Positions 58,698 to 64,000 of a DNA stretch of 64,000 nucleotides are shown here, piece after piece; the stretch's first letter is position 1; the number at the start of each line of letters is the position of its first letter. A program made the position numbers and the translations under genes. The notes below the pieces were generated by a model. It made no database searches and had not been told where the DNA came from. It saw only the letters and a list, made by a program, of their open reading frames with translations. This stretch comes from Sphaerisporangium sp. (GTDB taxonomy: Bacteria; Actinomycetota; Actinomycetes; Streptosporangiales; Streptosporangiaceae): assembly GCA_025964675.1 (NCBI GenBank), contig JAOPYI010000081.1, positions 104,775 to 168,774 on the forward strand, written 5' to 3'.

Positions 58698-60805
58698 TCG
58701 GGTGTCTCGCTCACGTCGATCTCGCCCATGGCGTAGCCGACCGCCTCCTCGAAGTTCATCGCGGAGCCCTGCTGGTAGACGGCGAGGTATCGCTCCTCGC
58801 CCAGAGTGCGCTTGCACTCCTTGACGCACTGCTGGTGCTCGGTGCCGAAGAACGGCGAGCCGAAATGCGGCAGGCCGAATAGCCGCCAGTTGGACTGCGC
58901 CGCGCCGAGGATGCGCGCCGCCCGCGCCGGGTCGCCCTGGCCGACGGCGAGCTGGGAAAGCGTCTCCATCGCCAGGACCGCGCCGAGCACGTCGTGGAAG
59001 TGGCGCTTGATCCGCAGGGACTCCTGAGCGCTGCGCACGGCATCGGCCGTGCGGCCGGTCATCCGCTCGATCGCGGACGTCGCCCAGACGGCGTACGAGC
59101 GCAGCCACAGCTCCCCGCGCTCGGCGCAGAGCCGGCGGCAGTCTCGTAGCAGTGACTCGGCCTCGGCGAGCTCGTCCTGCTGCGTGAGCACGACCGCGAG
59201 CTCGACGATCGCGGGGAGCAGGCCGGGGTTGAGCTCGCGCCCGCTGCGGTGGAACTCGATCGCGACGCCGAGCAGGGCGGTCGCCTTGTGCAGGTCGCCC
59301 TGGAGGAACGCGGCGGTGCCCTGCATCTTGGTGGCCAGGATGACCGCGATCGAGTCTCCCACGCGCACCGCGTCGGTGGCGCACTGCTCCGCGGCGTCCA
59401 GCGCGCCCAGGGTGTCGCCCTGGGCGCTGCGGACGTACGAGAGCACCCACAGGGCCTTGCAGCGCTCCTCGCTCGGCTGGGGGGACGCGTGCAGGGCACG
59501 CTCGAGGTAGACCCGCCCCTCACGGGCGAACCCGCAGGCGACCCACATGAACCACAGGGAGGACAGGAGCTCCAGCGCCGTGCGCGACTCGCGTGGGTCG
59601 TGCAGGCAGTAGTCGAGCGCCGCGCGGATGTTGTCGTGTTCCTGCCGCATCCGGCCGAACCAGTAGACCTGCCTCGGCCCGGACCAGGCGTGCTCGCCGC
59701 GTTCGGCCAGTTGGTGGAAGTAGTCACGGTGGCGTCGCCGGATCCGGTCGGTCTCGCCGAGCTTGTCCAGCCACTCCTTGCCGTACTGGCGCAGGCTGTC
59801 GATGAGCTTGTAGCGCACACCGGCGCGCTCGTCGCCGCTCAGCAGGATTGACTTCTCCACCAGGCCCACGATGAGGTCCATGACGTTCTCGGCGGGGAGG
59901 TCCTCGCTCGCGCAGACGTAGCGGGCGGCCTCCAGCTCGAAGTCACCTGCGAAGATCGACAGGCGCGCCCACAGCAGCCGCTCGGCGGGCTCGCACAGCT
60001 CGTGGCTCCAGCCGATGGCCGCGCGCAGCGTCTGGTGGCGGGGCAGCGCCGTACGGCTGGAGCCCGCGAGCAGGCTGAAGCGGTCGGTCAGCAGCGCGAG
60101 GATCTGCTCCACCGACAGCGCGCGCAGGCGGACGGAGGCCAGCTCGATCGCCAGCGGGATGCCGTCGAGGCGCCGGCACAGCTCGGAGACCGCCGTGATG
60201 TTGCCCTCGTCCACCGAGAAACCGGGGACGACGGCGGACGCCCGCTCGGCGAAGAGCTGGACCGACTCGTTGACGAACGGGCTATCCGAGCCGTCGTCGC
60301 CGGGCACCAGCAGAGGGGCGAGCGGGATCGTCTGCTCTCCCTGGACGCCCAGGGACTGCCTGCTGGTCGCGAGGATCCGCGCCCGCGGGGCGGCGCGCAG
60401 GAGCTGCTCCACGAGCCGCGCGCACGGGTCGAGGAGGTGCTCGCAGGAGTCGATGACCAGGAGGACGGCGCGCGGGGTCAGCCACTCGGTGAGGGTCTCC
60501 CCCTCCGGCCTCGCGGACTGGTCGGCGATGCCGAGCGCGGCGTTGACGGTGCGCTGCACCATGGTCGGGTCCTGCAGCAGGGACAGGTCTACGTACCAGA
60601 CGCCGTCGGGGAACTGACCGACGACCTGGTGGGCGATGTGGAGCGCGGTGCGGGACTTGCCGACCCCGCCGATCCCGGTCACCGTGACGAGGCGCGAATC
60701 CTGAAGGCGCTGCGTGATGGTGGCGAGCAGCCGGTCTCGTCCGACGAAGCTGGTGAGCTCCGCGGGAAGATTTCCCTCTCTTCGCCATCCTGCCGGCGTT
60801 GCCAT
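58694..60805 (-). CDS. STAND-type NB-ARC ATPase regulator without a clear DNA-binding domain
   Basis: A 703-residue protein. Residues 15-25 are 'LPAELTSFVGRDRLL', the usual opening of LuxR-type STAND regulators, followed by Walker A 'GIGGVGKSRTALHIAHQ' near residue 43 and Walker B 'VLLVIDSCEHLLDPC'. TPR-like helices fill residues ~380-690. No LuxR-type helix-turn-helix is present at the C-terminus (ends MGEIDVSETPD). ATG 60805 follows GAGGCGG; ATG 60886 is a longer option. It is convergent with and overlaps the terpene synthase gene. Confidence 0.85.
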   Translation of the reverse strand: MATPAGWRREGNLPAELTSFVGRDRLLATITQRLQDSRLVTVTGIGGVGKSRTALHIAHQVVGQFPDGVWYVDLSLLQDPTMVQRTVNAALGIADQSARPEGETLTEWLTPRAVLLVIDSCEHLLDPCARLVEQLLRAAPRARILATSRQSLGVQGEQTIPLAPLLVPGDDGSDSPFVNESVQLFAERASAVVPGFSVDEGNITAVSELCRRLDGIPLAIELASVRLRALSVEQILALLTDRFSLLAGSSRTALPRHQTLRAAIGWSHELCEPAERLLWARLSIFAGDFELEAARYVCASEDLPAENVMDLIVGLVEKSILLSGDERAGVRYKLIDSLRQYGKEWLDKLGETDRIRRRHRDYFHQLAERGEHAWSGPRQVYWFGRMRQEHDNIRAALDYCLHDPRESRTALELLSSLWFMWVACGFAREGRVYLERALHASPQPSEERCKALWVLSYVRSAQGDTLGALDAAEQCATDAVRVGDSIAVILATKMQGTAAFLQGDLHKATALLGVAIEFHRSGRELNPGLLPAIVELAVVLTQQDELAEAESLLRDCRRLCAERGELWLRSYAVWATSAIERMTGRTADAVRSAQESLRIKRHFHDVLGAVLAMETLSQLAVGQGDPARAARILGAAQSNWRLFGLPHFGSPFFGTEHQQCVKECKRTLGEERYLAVYQQGSAMNFEEAVGYAMGEIDVSETPD

Positions 60806-60913
60806 GGGCCGCCTCACGGGGGGTCGTTCCGGCGTGCTGCCTGATTCCGCATCGTACCCGCGCGGGTCGTTGGCTGTCCCACTCATGTCCCGGCGGGCGC
60901 GTAGCATTGGGCC

Positions 60914-61072
60914 GTGACTGCGCGAGAGCCGGATGACCTGCGTCCGGTAGACCTCTCCGACGAGGGTCTGCCCGAGCAGACGAGCGACGACACCGACACC
61001 GGCTGGGGCGAGTGGCGCTCCTCCGACGACGAGTCCCGCCTGCTGGAGGATCGCCCCCCGCACTGGGGCTGA
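60914..61072 (+). CDS. 52-residue acidic small protein
   Basis: A short frame (GTG 60914) reading 'VTAREPDDLRPVDLSDEGL', then an acidic segment 'DDTDTGWGEWRSSDDESRLL', and ending 'EDRPPHWG'. The 'DTDTGWGE...DRPPHW' pattern looks conserved-type rather than random and is common in actinobacterial small proteins. The function is unknown. It is divergent from the STAND gene and followed by a strong hairpin (61104-61133). Confidence 0.6.
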   Translation: MTAREPDDLRPVDLSDEGLPEQTSDDTDTGWGEWRSSDDESRLLEDRPPHWG

Positions 61073-61103
61073 CGCCCCGCGGGGCCCACCACGTGACCGC
61101 CTC

Positions 61104-61133
61104 GGCCCGAAGGCTGACATCAGCCTTCGGGCC
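61104..61133. terminator. strong bidirectional hairpin
   Basis: GGCCCGAAGGCTGA (61104-61117) is perfectly inverted as TCAGCCTTCGGGCC (61120-61133), a 14-bp stem. It lies between the 52-residue protein gene and the convergent membrane/HTH gene and can end both transcripts. Confidence 0.8.
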
Positions 61134-61173
61134 GTGACCCGTCGTGCCCGCGCCGGGCCTGGTGGCTACGCGC

Positions 61174-62472
61174 TCAGGCGCCGACGGGGTCGGCCGAGGG
61201 GGCGGAGCCGTTCAACGTGAACACCCGCTCAGGGCGGTCGGCTCCCTCGGGGCCGTCCGGCACCACGATGGCGGGGAAGGTGCCGGTGTCGACGATCCCG
61301 TGCTCGTTGTACGCGGTCTCGATCAGGGCGTGAGCGCGCGGCTCCAGCTTCCACAGCGCGCGGTACTCCCGGGCGGTGACCAGCGAGATGCCGGTCTCCC
61401 TGGCGATGTCGGCGGCGCGCGGCACGAACTTGTGGTCGATCTGCTTGTCCCAGTACGCCCGGGCCGCGCGCATCAGGGCCGCCCGCTGCGCCGTGTCCAC
61501 CACGGCCGGGGTCGGCTCGAGCATCTCGGCGTCCTCGTCGTCGTCCGCGATGTACGCCGCTACCGGGGACGAGGCCACGGGCAGCGCGTGCGGTCTGGGC
61601 TCCTCGGGCTCGGGACCCCACGGGACCGGCGGGCGCAGGTCTATCAGGGCGCTGGTGTTGTACAGCGCGCCGATCTGCGACAGCAGCGCCCCCTGGCGGT
61701 TGGAGTCGACCGCGAGGCCGGTGTGCTCCACGGCCTGGTCCATCATGCGGTCGAGCCTCGTGAGCGCCGCGCGCATCTTGCGGTCGGGGGCGCCGGCCTC
61801 GCGCAGGGCGCGGGCGCGCTTGGCGGCCAGGGCCACCCTGGTCAGCCTCCGGTGTGCGTCCACCTCGCTGGCGGTGCGGTCGCTGACCTCGGCGAGTCCG
61901 AGCCGGACCATCGCGCGTTCGGGGGTGAGCCGCCACTTGATGCGGGAGCGCCCGGTGATCCGGTGCCGCTCGATGGCCATGCCGCGCTCCCACAGCCACG
62001 CGGCGACCAGCGGGGCGGCGAGCCGGAAGATGGCCTCGGCGAGGCTGCGGGCGTCCAGGCTCGAAAGGACCGCCGAGAGGCTGGTGAGCGCCCACACGGC
62101 CATGCCGTCGATGCCGGCGGAGTAGTTCTCCCGCATGTTGCGGCGAGCCCGCACGGCGCTGGTGATCACCGCGACCTCGATGAACGCGAAGAGCAGGAAC
62201 CGCAGCGGCCCGTCGAAGCCGAGCACGTCGCCTGAGAAGCGCCACATGCCCTGCGCGGACACCCCGGTGGCGATGCTGGCGGCGACGATGGTGAGGATGT
62301 CCTCCGCCGGGCGGTTCTCGGCGAACTTCCGGTAGGCCTGGGAGGCGGCGCGGTAGGCGGCGCGAAGGGCGAAGTACGCCAGGATCAGAACGACCAGTGC
62401 GGACACGCAGATGATTGCCGTTCCGAAAGGGTTGTTCGACGCGAAAGTGGTTATCTGATCGAAGGGGGGCAT
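61174..62472 (-). CDS. polytopic membrane protein with a C-terminal HTH-like domain (DUF2637/SpdB-like?)
   Basis: A 432-residue protein. It has four hydrophobic helices in residues ~15-165 ('FLLFAFIEVAVITSAVRARRN', 'AIFRLAAPLVAAWLWERG') with the order seen in plasmid-transfer SpdB/DUF2637-like proteins, a long charged middle, and a C-terminal segment 'HKFVPRAADIARETGISLVTAREYRALW' resembling a small helix-turn-helix. I am unsure of the family. No other transfer genes are near. ATG 62472 is the start. Confidence 0.6.
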   Translation of the reverse strand: MPPFDQITTFASNNPFGTAIICVSALVVLILAYFALRAAYRAASQAYRKFAENRPAEDILTIVAASIATGVSAQGMWRFSGDVLGFDGPLRFLLFAFIEVAVITSAVRARRNMRENYSAGIDGMAVWALTSLSAVLSSLDARSLAEAIFRLAAPLVAAWLWERGMAIERHRITGRSRIKWRLTPERAMVRLGLAEVSDRTASEVDAHRRLTRVALAAKRARALREAGAPDRKMRAALTRLDRMMDQAVEHTGLAVDSNRQGALLSQIGALYNTSALIDLRPPVPWGPEPEEPRPHALPVASSPVAAYIADDDEDAEMLEPTPAVVDTAQRAALMRAARAYWDKQIDHKFVPRAADIARETGISLVTAREYRALWKLEPRAHALIETAYNEHGIVDTGTFPAIVVPDGPEGADRPERVFTLNGSAPSADPVGA

Positions 62473-62742
62473 CAGTGTCTCTGTCCGTCATTCTCGATGT
62501 CTGACAGGATTACCGAGGGGATCATTCCAGAATATCGGCAACCATGTTTGCCGAAACGGACATTCGTCTCTCGAAAGTCACCGTGCGCACCCGTCACGGG
62601 AGTGCGAAACTCGCGCGGCCGGGTCTGACGGCCCTGACGACCTTCTCGAGAGCGCCGGATATGACACGAATGAAGTGTCTTTTTCGGTTTTGGGGGATTT
62701 GTCCGGCCAAGGATGGCCGATGGACGTCGCCCCCATACGCCC

Positions 62743-63615
62743 CTACGAGACGACGTCCTTGCGGCGGAAGCGGCGGAAGGCCAGCGCCATGAGGATGGCG
62801 GCGTAGGTCACCGACAGGGCCGCCCCCTTGATCATCCCGCTCCAGTCCAGCTGGGGCGCGAGCGCGTCCAGCCAGGCGGTGCTCCAGAAGGTCGGCAGGA
62901 ACTCCCGGATCACGCCCAGCGCCTCCACCGCCTGCAGGATGTTGCTGACGATGACCAGCCCGACGGCTCCGCCGACCGCGCCCAGTGGCGAATCGGTGCT
63001 CACCGACAGCAGGAACGCCAGCGCCGCCACGACCAGCTGGCTCACCAGGGCGTACGCGATGACGATGCCGAACCGGGGCAGAACCGTGGACGCCGCGATG
63101 GCCTCACCTGTCCCGGGCAGGCGGACGTCGTTCCAGCCGAAGGCGACGGTGCCCGCGAGCAGTGCCATCAGCGGCAGCACGATGACCGCCGTCGCGGAGT
63201 ACCCGAGGGCGACGACGAGCTTCTGCCGCAACAGCCGGTCGCGGGGCACCGGGGCGGCCAGCAGGTAGCGGAGCGACGACCAGCTGGCCTCGCTGGCCAC
63301 GGTGTCCCCGCAGAACAGCGCCACGGCGACCACCAGCAGGAGCGTGGCCGACACCGAGAGCGTGAACGCGGCGAAGTTGAGGCCGCCCTCGGTGGCGAGG
63401 TCGGACAGCCGCAGGGAGTTCTGCTGGGCGGGCGCGGGCCCCAGCGAGAACGCGACCACCAGGATCCACGGCAAGGCCAGCAGCAGGCCGAACATCACCA
63501 GCGTGCGGCGCCGCTTGAACTGCCGGACGATCTCCACCCGGAGCGGCAGCGTGCGGCCGGGCGCGTAGGCCGCGGCCGCGTGCTGCCCGGGTGCGCTCCT
63601 CTGTACGGAAGTCAT
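62743..63615 (-). CDS. ABC-2-type transporter permease
   Basis: A 290-residue permease with six hydrophobic segments: 'TLVMFGLLLALPWILVVAFSLG', 'LLVVAVALFCGDTVASEASWSSLRYLL', 'SATAVIVLPLMALLAGTVAFGW', 'AYALVSQLVVAALAFLLSV', 'GAVGGAVGLVIVSNILQAV', and the last helix. The 'DTVASEASWSSLRYLLAAPVPR' coupling region is typical of ABC-2 exporters. ATG 63615 overlaps the ATPase stop (ATGA). The gap 62473-62742 upstream of the next gene shows nothing clear. Confidence 0.9.
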   Translation of the reverse strand: MTSVQRSAPGQHAAAAYAPGRTLPLRVEIVRQFKRRRTLVMFGLLLALPWILVVAFSLGPAPAQQNSLRLSDLATEGGLNFAAFTLSVSATLLLVVAVALFCGDTVASEASWSSLRYLLAAPVPRDRLLRQKLVVALGYSATAVIVLPLMALLAGTVAFGWNDVRLPGTGEAIAASTVLPRFGIVIAYALVSQLVVAALAFLLSVSTDSPLGAVGGAVGLVIVSNILQAVEALGVIREFLPTFWSTAWLDALAPQLDWSGMIKGAALSVTYAAILMALAFRRFRRKDVVS

Positions 63616-64000
63616 GCCTTGTCCCCGATCAGGTCCAGGAAGACGTCCTCGAGACGTCCCTTCGAGCCGTTGGTCGGCACGGCCCCGCCGAGCAGGTCGC
63701 TGACCGGGCCGGCCGTGACCAGGCGGCCTCGGTGCATCACGACCACGTGGCCGCAGGTCTGTTCCACCTCGGCCAGCATGTGGCTGGAGACGATCACCGT
63801 ACGGCCCCGCGAGGCGTACCTGATCAGGACCTTTCGCATCTCGGCGATCTGTGGCGGGTCCAGGCCGTTGGTGGGCTCGTCGAGCACGAGCAGGTCCGGC
63901 AGGCCGAGCATGGCCTGGGCGATGGCGAGGCGCTGGCGCATGCCCTGCGAGTAGGTGCGCACCACCCGGTCGAGGGCGGAGCCGAGGCCCGCGATCTCCA
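63612..64000 (-). CDS. ABC transporter ATP-binding protein, 3' part
   Basis: The last ~129 residues of an ABC ATPase; the gene continues past the window edge. Visible are the signature 'YSQGMRQRLAIAQAML', Walker B/D-loop 'LLVLDEPTNGLDP', and the H-loop 'VIVSSHMLAEVEQ'. The C-terminal 'GRLEDVFLDLIGDKA' is typical of drug/antibiotic-type ABC-2 exporters. It is coupled to the permease at 62743-63615. Confidence 0.95.
   Translation of the reverse strand, partial: EIAGLGSALDRVVRTYSQGMRQRLAIAQAMLGLPDLLVLDEPTNGLDPPQIAEMRKVLIRYASRGRTVIVSSHMLAEVEQTCGHVVVMHRGRLVTAGPVSDLLGGAVPTNGSKGRLEDVFLDLIGDKA

Noticed and set aside
62544..62792. 82-residue plus-strand frame before the ABC-2 permease
   Set aside because: No ribosome site, odd composition, and it runs into the permease gene on the opposite strand; I see nothing clear in 62473-62742.
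1..64000. tRNA, rRNA, CRISPR array, intact insertion sequence or integrase
   Set aside because: No T-loop type GTTCRANNC arms with cloverleaf partners, regularly spaced repeats, transposase motifs or integrase genes were seen by eye.

Overview
The window is very GC-rich, with dense gene packing, many GTG/TTG starts and ATGA/GTGA stop-start overlaps. It carries typical actinomycete families: ROK regulators, a BTAD/NB-ARC regulator, a WS/DGAT acyltransferase, polyphosphate glucokinase, a conservon-type kinase and clustered Asp23 proteins. This fits a filamentous, sporulating actinobacterium, probably in or near the Streptosporangiales. That placement is inferred from gene content only. I found no tRNA, rRNA, CRISPR array or intact insertion sequence.

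Layout. 1-4.5 kb: the end of an acyl-CoA carboxylase beta gene, a coupled trio (two membrane proteins and an SGNH hydrolase), a flavin-binding-fold protein and a WS/DGAT acyltransferase. 4.7-7.4 kb: a compact cluster I do not recognise. It has a carrier-protein-like gene with Gly at the phosphopantetheine Ser position, a 32-residue peptide with two GTTWD repeats, a 95-residue orphan protein, a Sfp-type phosphopantetheinyl transferase and an alpha/beta hydrolase. A possible pseudoknot lies just upstream of the peptide's ribosome binding site. 7.5-20.3 kb: a GT39-like membrane protein, a ROK sugar kinase, a ROK repressor, and, divergently, an operon for a sugar-binding lipoprotein, two permeases, a GH38 alpha-mannosidase and a co-translated parvulin-like protein. 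20.4-24.2 kb: a gamma-glutamyltransferase, a deletion scar joining an ABC ATPase fragment to a DUF4386 gene, and an ABM-fold/AhpD-like pair facing a BTAD/NB-ARC regulator (24.3-27.1 kb). 27.1-31 kb: tandem sulfotransferase paralogs, a lactate permease with an operator-like palindrome, and a DUF4383 protein.

31-34.6 kb: a six-gene Asp23/Gls24-AmaP type cell-envelope cluster, then a short peptide gene coupled to a truncated ABC transporter gene, then a DUF2795 protein. 34.6-38.4 kb: a CitA/DcuS-like two-component system divergent from a DctA-type dicarboxylate carrier, with a CRP-like palindrome between them. 38.4-46.5 kb: a secreted beta-lactamase-fold protein, ppgK, a SpoIIAB-like ATPase, hrpA, a Uma2 protein and a HAD hydrolase. 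46.6-53 kb: an orphan nitrate-sensor histidine kinase and an ECF transporter operon (fused ATPase, S, T) with an amidohydrolase. 53.2-64 kb: a membrane protein, a protein-tyrosine-phosphatase-like enzyme, a Gfo/Idh/MocA oxidoreductase, a PAC2 protein, an ankyrin protein, an orphan class I terpene synthase convergent with a STAND ATPase, a 52-residue acidic protein, a membrane/HTH protein and an ABC-2 exporter cut by the window edge.

The clearest working units are: mannoside uptake and hydrolysis with its own repressor and kinase; dicarboxylate sensing and uptake; ECF-mediated uptake plus deamination of an unknown heterocycle; and Asp23-type envelope maintenance. The most likely undescribed system is the GTTWD-peptide/carrier-like/phosphopantetheinyl transferase cluster at 4.7-7.4 kb.
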